Positions 22,165-34,520 of a DNA stretch of 64,000 nucleotides are shown here, piece by piece. A program made the position numbers and the translations under genes. The stretch lies in assembly GCA_012861695.1 (NCBI GenBank), contig JAAOOA010000174.1:350001-414000 (forward strand). The letters run 5' to 3'. Numbering within the stretch: position 1 is the first letter of the stretch; every line of letters begins with the position of its first letter. Source of the DNA: Trematomus loennbergii. Lineage: Eukaryota > Chordata > Actinopteri > Perciformes > Nototheniidae. The notes beneath the pieces are model-generated. The model worked only from the letters and a program-made list of their open reading frames with translations. It did no database searches and was not told the origin of the DNA.

Positions 22165-25042
22165 GTATGGGATTAGTTTTGTTTCATAAAGATAAAGCAA
22201 CACTTTCTCAGAATCAAGCAAAACTAAGAGTTTAAGAGAAAAAAAAACTGAGTCAAGCAGAATACATTTTATTTCCAAAATAAAACTATAAGTTGCAAAC
22301 AAATCATGTGTAATCATGTAAACTATAAGTATTTTTTTTTTTTTAACACATCTTTTTGTTTGCAGTTCTCTTTGCTTCTTTCTCAATGATCAGACTTTTG
22401 CTCTCGCTGCAGCACTCTCGTTTGCGCTCCTCATTTTTTGTTTTCAATTCTGACAAACGTCCCAGGTGGGCGGGACTTTCAGGGGTGCGTTCCCATTGGC
22501 TACTCAGTTTTTGAGTGACAGCCCAGTCCTCCAGCGATTGTACAGTGCAGGCAGCTGCGGTGCGGTAGCTGAGCGGACAGAAGACCCCCAGAAGAACCAG
22601 CATTTCAATTATTATAATACTACAAGTGAAAATATATGTAAGTATTGATCATTTGTGTTGTTTGTGTTGTACTATATGGTCTGTTTCTTTATTCTGTTAA
22701 GTGAGAAGTAAAGAAAAGCTGTGCTATGAAAGTTAGCTTGTGCTACCTTTTAGATCCATAACAATGCAAGCTAAGTAGCCTACAGTTAGCTACATAGCTA
22801 GCAGTGAGTGAGCGTTCAGATACCGGCGCACACACTCAAACGGACTCGTGTGCCTGACTCTACCAACAGGCTTTCATGATTATGTTTAGATATGCAAGTA
22901 TAAGCCGTGATAGCTTATTTTATTAACACGCTAATTTGATATGAAAATCAATGGAGGCTGAGTTAACTTTGTAGGAAAACCTACCGTCCATGATGCCCCT
23001 GAGCTGGGTTTTATTTGTTAACTTCATATTTTTAATTTCCTAAAACATTTATTTTCCTCTCATATTAACAGTGTGGATCATTGAGACAGCGTGGCGTCCA
23101 GAGGTCTTATCCCGTTTTCCCACTTCCTCTGAGGGGACAGCACGGAGGGGGGCATGAAAGACCTGCACCAGCTTCATCCATGCTGGGCGTTGCTGTTATC
23201 ACTTGCTCAGTGTCATTTCATTTGACCAAATGTCTTTACACATTTAATAGATTTTATTATTATCCACCTTTTTGTTTATGTCCTTTTATTTAAAACATTC
23301 TTTTGCCGCATTTCCACTACACGCCTCGCTCGGTATAGCTAGGCCTCGTTAGGACTGGCTCACTTTATGGCGCATTTCCATTACAGTTTAGGAACTGGGG
23401 TAGTATCTATAGTAACGCAGTGTAGGCGGAGCCGTGACGTCATCTTCAATGAGAACCCCAGAAAAACAACACAGCCGTTAGCTGTTAGCACTCAAGCTCA
23501 CAGCTCCTCATATCTGTTCAGAAACTAGACAAAAGTTAAACAAGTACAAACCACAGACTGTCTGTGTCATGGCGAATACAGTCGCTGGTTTATTTATGTC
23601 TGTATAGGCCGTTGTTGTGAGTGTGGACGGTCGGAGCATATATTGCGTTAGCTTAGCCGATCTCCATTTAGAAAACACGCATTTTAAAAGGTTTTTCGCC
23701 TGCCGTCTGTCTGCAGACTTGTCAAAGCATTAATTCATGGTTTTACTAACCGGTATCAGTATGTTGTTTCTTCGGCATCATTTTGAAACGTGTGGTTGTT
23801 CCTGGCCCTAGAACCACGATTTTATGAGGCCAGAAAAACTGTGAATTAGGACCTGCTAGCCGGTACTAGGCCAAGTGGAAACGCAACCAAAGACGGGCCG
23901 CTGACGTCACAGCTCTCTTAAACGGGGCTCCGCGCTGTAGTGGAAACGCGCCATTTGAGACTTAATCTTCTGGTTAAAATGTCAATACATGTAATTTGTA
24001 TAATCACTCTTTTGTCTTTATTCTACATGAAAATGTTAGAGATTCCATTCAAACCTGTTGATTATTCAGATCTTCCTCAGGCTAGGATTAGTATGTCGAG
24101 TTTTTAATGCTAAATGTATATCATTTTCTCACAGGATATAGAATGAGACAACACAGTTTTTATCCATTGTGTATGAATGCTTCAGCTCTTCAGACCAACA
24201 TAGTAAGATGTGAGCATGTTCCTAATTGTGTTGGTATGCAACCGTCTGGTCTGTTTAATAAAGCAAATCTGCCACTTTTATATTGTAGAATTTGTTAAAG
24301 CAGGCTTTAATTGTTTGTCCAAACATAGCAATATATGCTTTTGAAATGTAATGTCTTTTGAAAAAATAACAGTATACAGTTTATATTGTGTATCACCTTT
24401 AGCTTGAAAATACATAGATGTGTTTTTCTATCTATAAAATAAATAAATAGACTTACAGACACTTTATCAATCCCAAATAGGGAAATTATTGTACAGCAGC
24501 AGTGTGTTCAGGTATTAAAATATTTAAAGTTGGAATAAAGTATAAACTACACAACACAAGTATAATGCACAGCAATCCATAAGATAAGTCTGATATGTTC
24601 ATGAAAACTCCCCAGGAGGCACCAACACTAACGTGGCCGAGTGGACTCCGGAGTTTGCTGTATGAGTTGCACTGTATAATCTGTGGTTTAGTGGGCTGTC
24701 AACTCAAAAACTGAGTAGCCAATGGGAACGCACCCCTGAAAGTCCCGCCTACCTGGGACATGTCAGAATCGAAAACAAAAAATGAGGGAGCGCAAACGAG
24801 AGCTGCAGCGAGAGCAAAAGTCTGATCATTGAGAAAGAAGCAAAGAGAACTGCAAACAAAAAGATATGTTAAACAAAGAAAAAAGACTTATAGTTTACAT
24901 GATTGCACAAATAATTTGTTTGCAACTTATAGTTTTATTTTTTAAATTACATTTATTCTGCTTTTTTTGTCTTAAACTCTTTTTTTGTTATTCTGAGAAA
25001 GTGTTGCTTTATCTTTATGAAACAAAACTAATCCCATAGATA
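22165..25042. mobile_element. 2.9-kb element with about 360-bp terminal inverted repeats
   Basis: Left arm 22165-22530 and right arm 24690-25042 are inverted copies of each other, starting GGGATTAGTTTTGTTTCATA on the left. Shared inner words include GTGCGTTCCCATTGGCTACT and TTTGTTTGCAGTTCTC. The 2.1-kb interior has no recognised transposase and carries another nested MITE. It sits in intron 1 of TRIM copy C. Class unassigned; a long-TIR (foldback-like) DNA element is the best description. Confidence 0.75.
23302..23953. mobile_element. MITE nested in the long-TIR element
   Basis: The ends are imperfect inverted repeats: GCCGCATTTCCACTACACGC at left and the complement of GGCGCGTTTCCACTAC at right. 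Inner words such as AGGCCTCGTTAGGACTGGCT are partly mirrored by GCTAGCCGGTACTAGGCC. It is about 650 bp with no coding sequence. Superfamily not determined. Confidence 0.6.
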
Positions 25043-25640
25043 AGCCAACATCTCCCACTTTCATCACTTACAGCGCCCATCGTACAGGGCAAATGAAAAG
25101 TGTAACCGGGGTGAAAAGGGTGTTACATTTACTTATTTATGAATGTTGTTACATCAAGGCCAAATATTAGGATGAGCGCCAACAGTCAAAAATGTTTTTT
25201 CCCCTCCCAGAGCTACCAGCGCAGCCCCCCCCCAGATCTGGCGCCCTAGGCGGCCGCCTATGTCGCATATGCCAAAAATCGGCCCTGCCTAGTACATACA
25301 GTGGCAATGTCTCAAGATTTAGCAAAAATACACCTTTATTGAACATACAGTAACACAAATACTACAAATCCACATAACAAACAATCAAAAATGAAAAAAG
25401 GTCGCCACTTATTATTATTTTCATTTAATTAAATAAAAGTAAAAAAAATAATTTAATCTTTTTTGGGTACCTGGCTGTCGCCGCCGCTATTTGTATATAG
25501 GGTTGCATGCTTGAACCTGTCAGAGTTAAATGGTCACGGTTGCTCATGACTTGTTACAAATTATCAAACTTCTTTCTTTAAAACAATATATGATATGAAT
25601 TGATGTTTCAAATGTTTTCTCTTTTTTTTCTCGTGTGTAG
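25043..25640. other. Intron 1 remainder and acceptor of TRIM copy C
   Basis: This part has G/C-rich repeat debris (GGCGCCCTAGGCGGCCGCC near 25240) and then, from about 25510, sequence matching intron 1 of D and E (CTGTCAGAGTTAAATGGTCA, ACAATATATGATATGAATTG), ending with the acceptor TCGTGTGTAG. Confidence 0.6.
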
Positions 25641-25642
25641 AT

Positions 25643-27251
25643 ATGGCTGCTGCAAGCTACCTGACATCTGAGATCAGTTTCTCTGCTCCATCTGTCTGGA
25701 TGTGTTCACTGATCCAGTCACTATACCATGTGGACACAACTTCTGTAAAGACTGCATCACTGAACACTGGGATAGAAGTGACAGGTACCAGTGTCCCATG
25801 TGTAAAAAAGAGTTCTACACAAGACCTGAGCTTTACGTTAACACTTTCATCTCTGAGATGGTCGCTCAGTTCAGACAGTCAGAGCAACAAGTCTTCAAAC
25901 CAGGAGAAGTTCCCTGTGACGTCTGCACTGGAACCAAACTGAAGGCCCTGAAGTCCTGCCTGGTGTGTCTGACCTCCTACTGTGAGACTCACCTGGAGCC
26001 TCATCTGAAAATGTCAGGTCTGAAAAGACATCAGCTGATCGACCTTGTGGAGAACCTGGAAGACAGGATGTGTCCGAAGCACAATAAACCTCTGGAGCTG
26101 TTCTGTAAGACCGACCACACATGTGTCTGTAGGCTCTGCACTGTTTTAGACCACAAGAGGCATGATGTGGTTCCTCTCAAAGAAGGATATGAAAGAAAGA
26201 AGGCCGAGTTGTGGAAGACAGAGGCTGAAACTCAGCAGATGATCCAGAAGAGACAACTGAAGATCGAGGAGATCAAACACTCAGTGGACCTCAGTGAGAA
26301 AGAAGCAGACAGAGAGATAGCAGAAGGAGTTCAGGTCTTCACTGCTCTGAAGGAGTCTGTTGAGAGAAACCTGAATGAGTTCATCCAAACAATAGTAGAC
26401 AAGCAGAACATGAGAATGAAAAGGGCTGAAGACTTCATCAAAGAGCTGGAACAGGAAATCTCTCAGCTGAAGAAGAGAAGCTCTGTGGCGGAGCATCTCT
26501 CACGGTCTGAAGACCCCCTCCATCTTCTCCAGGGTTTCCAGTCTCTAAACATCCAACACCCATCACCCACCAAGGACTGGACAAAGGTCAGCATCCCTCC
26601 ATCATCATATGAAGAGACTGTGGTGAGAGCTGTGGTTCAGCTGGAGGAGACACTCAGTAAAGAGATGAAGGAGTTCATTGAAGCTGAGCTGAAGAGGGTC
26701 CAGAGGTACGCAGTGGATGTTTCTCTTGATCCTAATACAGCACATCCCCGTCTCATCCTGTCGCGTGATGGAAAACAAGTCAGCGATGGTGAAGTGAGAA
26801 AGAATCTCCCAGACAACCCGGAGAGATTTTCTGATTGGAATTGTGTTTTAGGAAATCAGAGTTTCTCTTCAGGCAGATTTTATTACGAGGTTCAAGTTAA
26901 AGGAAAAACTGAATGGTATATAGGAGTGGCCAGAAAGTCGATCAAGAGGAAGGGAAAGATCACACTGAGCCCAGAAAATGGTTACTGGACTATACATTTG
27001 AGAAATGGAAATGAGTACAAAGCCCTTGATGCTCCTCTAGTTCTTCACTCTCTGAAGTCTCAGCCTCAGAAGGTGGGGTGTTTGTGGATTATGAGGAGGG
27101 TCTGGTCTCCTTTTATGACGTAGATGCTGCAGCTCTGATCTACTCCTTTACTGGCTGCTCCTTCACTGAGAAACTCTACCCATACTTTAGTCCTGGACTT
27201 CAATATGGCCGTAAAAACGCTGCACCTCTGATCATCTCTCCTGTCACCTAA
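25643..27251 (+). CDS. TRIM copy C, bloodthirsty/TRIM39-like E3 ubiquitin ligase (two 1-nt gaps)
   Basis: Predicted RING-type E3 ligase, cytosolic, of the fish class IV TRIM expansion (often linked to antiviral or immune roles). Order: RING with CGHNFC and CPMC; B-box 1-like CDVC..CLVC..YCETH; B-box 2 MCPKH..CVCRLC..HKRHD; coiled coil rich in Glu/Lys (about residues 165-300); PRY opening [21 protein letters not shown] with [20 protein letters not shown]. The middle frame is open for 473 codons (25702-27123). One base is missing near 25671, so the start [10 protein letters not shown] is out of frame with the RING, and one G is missing in the run at 27075-27078, so [15 protein letters not shown] is displaced. 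Allowing for both, about 536 residues, usual for the family. It lacks the Ser/Ala linker of A, D and E. Start chosen by homology to E. Confidence 0.8.
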
Positions 27252-28673
27252 TCACTCATCTTATTTCATGTGTTGATTTGTTTTCATTCAAGGGAACAAA
27301 CATCCATATTTAGAGTTAAATCTGTATCATTTTCATCACATTTTCTACAAAATAAGTGTACTGAGGTGATTGATTAACATATGGTTTAGATTCTGTATAC
27401 AACACATAAGTGGATTCATTAATCTACTCAACAATCAAATAATTATCTCTTCAACACTTTATCGTAACACATGTGGAGAATATCTATGAATGTTTGATAA
27501 CGCTACAGATGTATTTAAAAAAAAGAAAAAAAAAAGTTGTTTCTAATGACACCAAATTTGTCAAGCTACAGTTAGAGTTGATAATAACATAAATGTCATA
27601 AAGCTTTGTTAAAGAGAAAGGCTATTGCATGCCTCTACTGTGTAGTAAATAAAATGTGTGTAATAGTTTTACTGCTAGAAAAAGTAAAATTTGATAAATC
27701 CTCATTTGTGTTAAATGGTTTGGTTAATAACTGTTAACTTGTATATTTACATTCCAGGTTTTATATTGATTACTGGTAAAATGGCTTACGAATCAAAGAC
27801 ATCTGTAAATATGTGATTTTCAGTTAAGAAAATGTTTAAATAAACTGCATGTTGAACACAAGGTCTGAGAAAGCAGGGACTCGAGCACTAAACACTGAAC
27901 GGGAAGCCTGGTTTACACATTATTTGTATTTCATGACACATTTCCTGTGGCTAATTCACAATTAAAAAAATATAAGTTGATGTCTTTTTGTGTAAAAGTT
28001 TGTAGGAAGAAATGTTTGTTTCCACTAGCAGTGATTGGATATTGGCTGTAGAGCAGAAAACAGTGGGCTGATATCAGTGAGATAGCATTCACTTTTACGA
28101 GTGAAGGCAGTCACTATAACACTAAAACTACTCTTTACAATGAGGTAACTAACTACAGAGTTTAGTATTATACAAGTATTTATGCCAACAACTAATACAA
28201 GGACAAATTAGGTTTGATTTAATGATATTTTTTAAGGATATAACAGTTGGACTTAAGCCCTACCATTTGCTTCCTGTAGTTTTGCCATCTTTTTATAAAA
28301 CTAGTTTCCCCCTTTGTGATATAAAAGCTGAATCAACATGATGTCCTACATTTGTTTACATTGTGTCAACACTTATGTGTGTTTGTTGTGTGTGGTAGAA
28401 ACAACTAGAGATGTCCCGATCCGATCACGTGATCGGGGATCGGAGCCGATCACGTGATTTTCAAAAGATCGGAATCGGGAGAAAAAATCGGGGATCGGGA
28501 ATTTTTTTTAATTTTTTTATATAAAATATTTTTATTTTATTTAATGTTACAAAACAAAAATGACCATGTTCACGTCTTAAAGTCATCCTGAGGCCTTAGT
28601 TTTGGTTTAAAATGACACAACATCATGTATGTGTTGCTTCTTTTGGGCTTGTTTTCACAGACCAGAGGCCTGT

Positions 28674-29759
28674 ACTACGAAGCTGGATTTTCGCTTAGCC
28701 GGCTAAATTCAGGGAAATCTCGGGCTTTCCGGTCCTACGACGCTGGTTCTCTTTTTAGCAGGCTAGATTTCCATGGTAACTTATGCTGAGCGGCAAACCT
28801 GCTCCGGAGCAGGTTAGGTGGCAGGCTAAGAGATCAACTCAGTGAAAGCACCTGCCTGCTGACCAATCAGAGCTCCGTGTGCGGAGTTTAAAGCGATCAA
28901 TTCATATGACAGGATAGAGAAGGAAATACAGAAAACTGCCGTTGCAGGAAAGACGCCGGCCAAAATCAACTGTGTGAACGTGAAAATTAATAGAATATCC
29001 CCTCCCATCTTCAGAGCAATCTGACTATTATAACATTAGCGTTAAGAAAGCTTACTTAAATATCTGCCACGACATAAGTAACCGGATCAGAGTAACATTA
29101 AGTACAGTCCGCGGCACTGTGAGTGCAGACGTAGATGTGTCCCATTATCATTCATATCATATCACATCATAATGTATCATATATTTCCTTATTTGAGTCA
29201 GCTTCTTGAGCCGTATCTGGCCGTGCAACACTCACAGTGTCACATACTGTATGCAGAAGTATTATTTTAAGCAACACATTAATTGACGAAACACTCGAGT
29301 CAAATTCTCCTAATTAAAGTCAGATCCACTCGTGTCTTGGACGGGGCAGTGATTTCATAAACCTGTTAATGTACGCATTCAAACACTTTTTCTTTTACCA
29401 GCTGTATTCACCTTGCAGGTGCAGCTATGTGGCTTTTATCCTGGTAAAGTGTTTAAGTCATGGATGTTTAAAGTTTAACTTCTCATATTTGACTAATATT
29501 AAAGTTCACTTTTCATTCAGGAAGTTTGACGCTGCGCTGTCAGTACGCTTTCTGTTTTGAGATTGGTCGAATGCTCCAAATACCACCCCTTTCATGTGAA
29601 CGCGCACCTAACTAGATAGGACACGGCGGCTTGAGCGATCCACTTGATAACCAGCGTCGTAGTACAGTTTAGCGAGAGCGCGTATGTTTTGGATTACGCC
29701 AACCGGCTAACTCCAACATATCCAGGTTAGGTTGAACCAGCTTCGTAGTACAGGCCTCT
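28674..29759. mobile_element. TIR DNA transposon, non-autonomous, copy 2 (nested in hAT)
   Basis: Nearly identical to 7879-8958, with the same AGGCCTGTACTACGAAGCTG inverted termini. It lies inside the hAT element, about 110 bp upstream of the BED-finger ORF, so it inserted after or together with hAT activity. Small indels separate the two copies. Confidence 0.88.
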
Positions 29760-29875
29760 GGTTGCTTATTTCTCTCAAATCTGGCAACAGAGTGGGCAGG
29801 GCGCAGTGTCTAATAGTAGCAGTAAGCTAACAGAGGCTACGTTCAGCTGGTGCCTCGGGAGTCGGGACAGAGAAA

Positions 29876-30225
29876 ATGTCAGGAGTTTGGAAGTATTATA
29901 AAATTGAAAGCGAAGGCTGTGTAACAGCCAGATGCAATGTTTGCAAGGCGGAGGTTCCGCGTGGTGGAAAGAACAGAGCTACGTTCAACACGACCAATCT
30001 AATACGCCACCTGAGAAACAAACACCAACAACAACACGACGAGTACACAGCGGCCATTTAGGTAACGGCACTGAAACAACCAACACTTTCAGAGACTTTT
30101 AAAAGGAAAGAGAAGCTGCCCCAGAACAGTGAAAAGGCCAAAAAAAGACAGCCAAGATAGCTGAAATCATCGCGTTGGATGACCAGCCGTTATCTGTTAC
30201 CTTTTTTTTCTCTTAATGCATTGCA
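29876..30225 (+). pseudogene. hAT transposase N-terminus with BED zinc finger, truncated
   Basis: The frame from Met 29876 gives MSGVWKYYKIESEG and a BED finger (CNVC, then NLIRHLRNKH, so C-x2-C and H-x4-H). A stop at 30059-30061 is followed in the neighbouring sequence by KQPTLSETFKRKEKLP and AEIIALDDQPLSV, both typical of the region after the BED finger in hAT/ZBED transposases. The catalytic RNase-H-like and dimerisation parts are absent, since the element ends within about 100 bp. It is non-functional. Confidence 0.85.
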
Positions 30226-30938
30226 TAAAGATCGGATCGGGAAAAATCGGTATCGGCAGATTGTCAAAATCAAATGATCGGAATCGGATCGGGAGCAAAA
30301 AAAGGTGATCGGGACATCCCTAGAAACAACTGGGTGAAATGTGATGAGGGTCACATGACTAACGGGGGTTGGCAAAAAGCCAGAATACACCTCTTCCCAG
30401 GTTCTCAGTTTTAACTCATCATGCATACACGAAACCCTCCTTTTCTTATACTTTGAAAAAATGCCTTTTCAAATGATTTCCCTCCCAGCACATTTTTATA
30501 ATCACTGAGCTAAACAAGAACTCAATGTGAAACGGATTAAATATTTTGTCTTTCATCCAAGATAACAATCTTCACAAGCACAATTTTAAATAAAAAATAC
30601 TAATTTCAAGGTCACTGGTCTTTGTTGTTTGTGTGAGTAATGTGTTCAGTGTTATTTCAGATGACAGGAAACAAGTCTTAAAAATACAAAAGGAAAACTT
30701 GATGGGTTTCCGTATGTCAAGGATCAAAACCAATCTATGAATCTGGCAAGATTTGAAAAAACATGGCAAATAGCCTTTTATTTTATTTTATATTTCAGTG
30801 GTTAAAAACTGAGAATATGCTAAGGTAAGAAGGATTACATTTTAGCTGATTTTAGATTCTAAATAACAATAACTGCTTGTTTTATTTGTTGCTCGAAGTT
30901 ATGCATGAAACACATTTTCACAAGGCCTTTCAAGTCAA

Positions 30939-32572
30939 TTGTTGACATTTCTGCTGTGAAAGTGGCCGTGTCAGACCTGACCTTTACCTCACCTACCTCT
31001 ATTAAGCTTACCATTGATAAAAAGATGCTAAATTGGCTGTGAATGGAAAGGAGGTATGTTTCCTTCTTTGTTGTTTCAGGCATATGAAACCAGACATGTG
31101 AAACTAGATAGAACATTCTGAACGTTTGACCTATACACACTAAATACATTCTAGATGGTGCAATGAAAGCGTAAAAGTTCCAGCTACCATTCTAGAAAGG
31201 CGCTTGTGGTTTTTGACACCTTGAGAGCGGTTACAGCGGGTATGAAGACAATGAGCACAGGATGCAGGCGGCCTGCGCACAGATTCACATCAACTTCCTG
31301 GGCCAGTGAATTGTAGAGACAAGCTGTCCTTATTTGTCTCTGTTAATAAATGAAGTCTCTGTTAATGAATTAAAGTATGAAAGTTTGCATATTTGAAATT
31401 GAAATGTTTAAAGAAAAGAACTTGAGACTAAAACATGACATTGACAATGTGTTCTGCTTTCATGAAAAATGTTCATATTCCCTCTCTTTAAAATGACATA
31501 TCAGTACTATAAGTTTGTATTTGTTTAATTTTTAAACCTTACATTTTTAAATGTTCAATAATTAAAAGTTGAACAGTTGTGACCTTCTGACTGAAAGAGA
31601 GAAAGGGGGAGACCACCTGACGCAGAGGGAGGAGGAAGAAGACTATAAAGAAGGATGGAGAAGAAGAAACGAGATGGCTTGAGGATTTGACTTGTGAACC
31701 TGTTGCTTTTGTATTTTGACTTGGTGTCTTTATTATTTTTTAAGGATTCTTTTTAATCCTCAATTTTTGTTAAAACCTTAATAAATTTGGTTTGTACTTT
31801 GTACACTTCGACCCAAACTCCTGGTCTCTCTCTCGTGGTTTCTGAAGGTATCTGCTTGGTCTTAGAGTGAGGTAAGAACACCCTTCCTTGGAAAAGGCTG
31901 ACATTAGTTGATCATTTGGATTTTAAATTGTTTAAGGGGAATAGAAACTCTGCTAAGGTTAAACTATAGTTTCACATTGGTTACTGTGTTGAGGTGGTTT
32001 TGATGAATGTTGAAATATGACATATGCTCTGCTGATGTGGTAATATCACTGCTGTGATATTAAATATTTGACTCTGGCTGGTGATGTCACTGCTGTGACA
32101 TTAATGTTTGACTCTGGCTGTGTTTGATATTACATTTGCATTGTTTTGATTGATATTTGGGGATCAAGAGAGGGTGGCGTTAGGGACTGTGGGTTCTGAA
32201 GCTGCCCTAATTACCAGGGAGTCTCCCATTAACAGAGGGTTTCTCCTCCAGGGGCAGTTTTGATACCGCTCTAGGGTTCAACCAGCCCACCAACACCTAC
32301 TACACCATACACACCGTTTTGCTATCCTGGCGGTCGGAGACCGACGCTTTAGTGCCTGGAATAAGTGATACGATGGGCAGCGTGGTGTTAGAGGCCACGT
32401 TGTAAACGCCCCCCCAAGCAGATTACGTTGATCTTGCGTGTAGATTCTGGGGGGTTTTGAAGTCCTAAAAAGATTGGACGGCCGTTCACCGGAGCCTTAT
32501 CAGCACCGGAGTTCGGTATCGGAAACGGCCTAGGTATTAACATTGGTTGTATCGAAGCTAGATTCCTTTTCA
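30939..32572. mobile_element. 1.6-kb insertion of unassigned class in unit C flank
   Basis: Compared with the flanks of D and E, extra sequence begins after CAAGGCCTTTC and ends before AAATGGTATCTCAAAAATAG. It has a poly(A) signal-like AATAAATTTGG near 31780, a repeated module CACTGCTGTGATATTAA / CACTGCTGTGACATTAA at 32047 and 32090, and no open frame. A solo LTR or a retroelement fragment is possible. I could not find a target duplication. Confidence 0.5.
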
Positions 32573-32662
32573 CAATAAATGGTATCTCAAAAATAGTACT
32601 GTGGTATTTAATGCAAACTTAACATGATAAACCATATAGACCTCAGCACTGAGTTCATTGTG

Positions 32663-32982
32663 GGCTTGCTTGTTCTGCTACACAAATATCTGGAACAAAC
32701 TCCCAGAAACCTGCAGGTCCGCTGCAACTCTTACTACTTTTAAATCCAGGCTGAAGACTTTTCTTTTTGCTGCTGCTTTTAATTGAACTATTCACATCTT
32801 AAACTGCACTGTAACTTTTAACTTTTATCCATGTAATGTTTATTTTATTATCTTTTCTTTTTAATGACTGATTTTAAATGCCATTTTCATAATGTCTTCC
32901 ATTTTTGTAAAGCACTTTGAATTGCCTTGTGTTGAAAGGTGCTATATAAATAAACTTGCCTTTCCTGCCTTGCCTTGCCTAC
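32663..32982 (+). repeat. LINE (L2-like) 3' end fragment
   Basis: The start encodes a LINE ORF2 C-terminus (WNKLPETCRSAATLTTFKSR then LKTFLFAAAFN). It is followed by the tail AAAGCACTTTGAATTGCC and GCTATATAAATAAACTTGCC with TTGCC repeats. It is inserted in the 3' flank of unit C: host sequence GAGTTCATTGTG ends at the left and ACTACAGTAACACACTTCC resumes at the right. Confidence 0.8.
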
Positions 32983-33079
32983 ACTACAGTAACACACTTC
33001 CACCACTTCCTGGTGTTCTGGCGCAGAGTGTCCACTGGATGGAGCACAACACAAAGGAGAGATAAGCATGGTTCAGAGT

Positions 33080-34230
33080 TTTGAACTCTGAAAGTTGAGA
33101 AACAAAATCCCTCTAAAAAAGAGCTGCAGTAACAGGTAGTAGTTGAGAGGGATAAGACACATTGGTTTATCTCAAAAGGAACCTAAAACTAACTGAGTTC
33201 ATCAGGTTTTCTCTACAGAGACTCTGCTAAACACTATCTCTGCAGCTGATATTGTTAACAATGTTTTACAAAGCAACATCATATTTAGATTCTCCTCTGT
33301 CTGAATAAATAATATACTATAGCCTATGCATTTTGATTGATGCAGCCATCAGACAACTTTCCTCCAACTCAGCCTCAGGGTGGGCATTAACTTTGGCATC
33401 AGTTCACTGACATTTAACAACTGGTTTGTTTGGAGATGTCTGAACAATAAAGGAAGTTTTAGACCTGTATAGACTGCAAACAGTATTACAACATGTTTTC
33501 ATCCTACTTTCAATAAGCACACATTGCATTGGTTATGTATCATTAGCGATTATCAGACGCAGAGTTTGTATTCTAAACTCATCTAGTTGGCAAAGCTTTG
33601 TGGTAATTGGTCCAGATGTGGTGACAGCAAATGACCAGACTATCAAAGCTCCCTGCAACACGTAGACCTGTAACAACAGGTTATATGCAGGAATCCCAAA
33701 GTCAAATTGAATAACTTTTAAGACCCTTTCCATACATTTTAAGACCTCATCGCCACTTCGAGTTTTAACCGGTTACATTGGCGACACACTTTACCTCACA
33801 TTTCCTATATACAGTATTGATTGTCCTTCCTCCTTATCTTCCAACCATTTGGACGCAACTTGCATTTCCCCATAACGATGTTGTTTAACAACCGGCGTAA
33901 ACGGACCTTCGCGCGCTATCAAGCAGTGAGCGTGCGATGTCCTGTTCAGATGACGTCAAATCCAACGGGATGCCATAAATAAACTACACAGAATCACACT
34001 ACACACCTACGCAATGATTACATTCAGGCCAACAGTAGAATAAAACCTCTTTGGACAATTGATATACTTATTGAAAACAAGCTACAAGATTTAATACTTG
34101 GAAAATGCCGTTTATACTTTTTAATAGCCTTAATTTTCGCTAAATTGATTTTTCAACTTTTAATACTTTTTAAGACCCCGCGGACACCCTGAACAATACA
34201 AGTCGACTAAACTGGTCTGTGATTTGAATC
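33080..34230. repeat. Repeat block shared with 51826-52022 and 53691-54150
   Basis: Begins with the inverted copy of 12737-12880. It continues through AGATTCTCCTCTGTCTGAAT, TGATGCAGCCATCAGACAAC and GGAGATGTCTGAACAATAAA, all present in the two later copies. The copy here is interrupted at 33677 by a 515-bp insertion. No gene. Confidence 0.75.
33677..34191. mobile_element. 515-bp insertion with CAGG...CCTG ends
   Basis: The uninterrupted copy at 54090 reads CCTGTAACAATACAAGTCG. Here AACAA at 33672-33676 and 34192-34196 flanks the insert, giving a 5-bp duplication. Ends are CAGGTTATATGCAGG and the complement of CAGGGTGTCCGCGGGGTC, the latter a terminus I know from common fish elements. No coding sequence. 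Confidence 0.75.
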
Positions 34231-34249
34231 GGTAAACAGTTTCCGATAA

Positions 34250-34520
34250 CACTTTATATTAAGGTACACAAATTCACCATCAACTAGTTGTTAATTAACA
34301 TGCATATTAGCAGTAGGCTATATTGGCTCTTTATTAGTCATTATAAAACACTAATTAATGCATTTTTCTACATGACCATATTCTACAAGTAATAGGCCAT
34401 TAGTTCAGAGTTTTTCCTCAATAACCCTCTAATTAGTGCTTATTTATTGCAAGTATGGAAGTTGTTGTACACGAGTTTTGGTCTCAATATGCTCTGCTCA
34501 ATATGGGCCTAATAAGGCAG
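34250..34520. repeat. Interspersed repeat T, copy 2
   Basis: Same block as 11670-11925 (ACACTTTATATTAAGGTACA, ACCATCAACTAGTTGTTAAT). The following 34520-35050 has no gene; a run rich in GAAGCA/TTCGAAGC words at 34940-35020 looks like repeat debris. Confidence 0.7.

Larger units (their letters stand above)
28406..30322 (+). mobile_element. hAT transposon with degraded transposase and nested element
   Basis: Ends TAGAGATGTCCCGATC and the complement of TAGGGATGTCCCGATC. Target duplication GAAACAAC lies at 28398-28405 and 30323-30330. Paralogous units hold the empty site AGAAACAACTGGGTG (46436, also 13862 on the other strand), confirming a precise 1,917-bp insertion. It contains the start of a BED-finger transposase and a full copy of the GGCCTGTACTACGAAGC element at 28674-29759. 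Confidence 0.92.
27252..33075 (+). repeat. 3' flank of TRIM unit C, expanded by insertions
   Basis: The conserved 3' flank is split by a hAT element (28406-30322), an unassigned insertion (about 30939-32572) and a LINE tail (32663-32982). It resumes each time at the expected point and ends at about 33075 with GGAGCACAACACAAAGGAGA and GATAAGCATGG. Confidence 0.8.

Noticed and set aside
25895..26122. Minus-strand frames opposite the TRIM B-box and coiled coil, repeated at 60.6 and 44.0 kb
   Set aside because: They are shadows of the conserved TRIM coding sequence and contain no own domain.
30939..32572. Endogenous retrovirus
   Set aside because: A poly(A)-like signal and repeated modules are present, but no paired terminal repeats, primer-binding site or gag/pol frames were seen, so no viral assignment is made.
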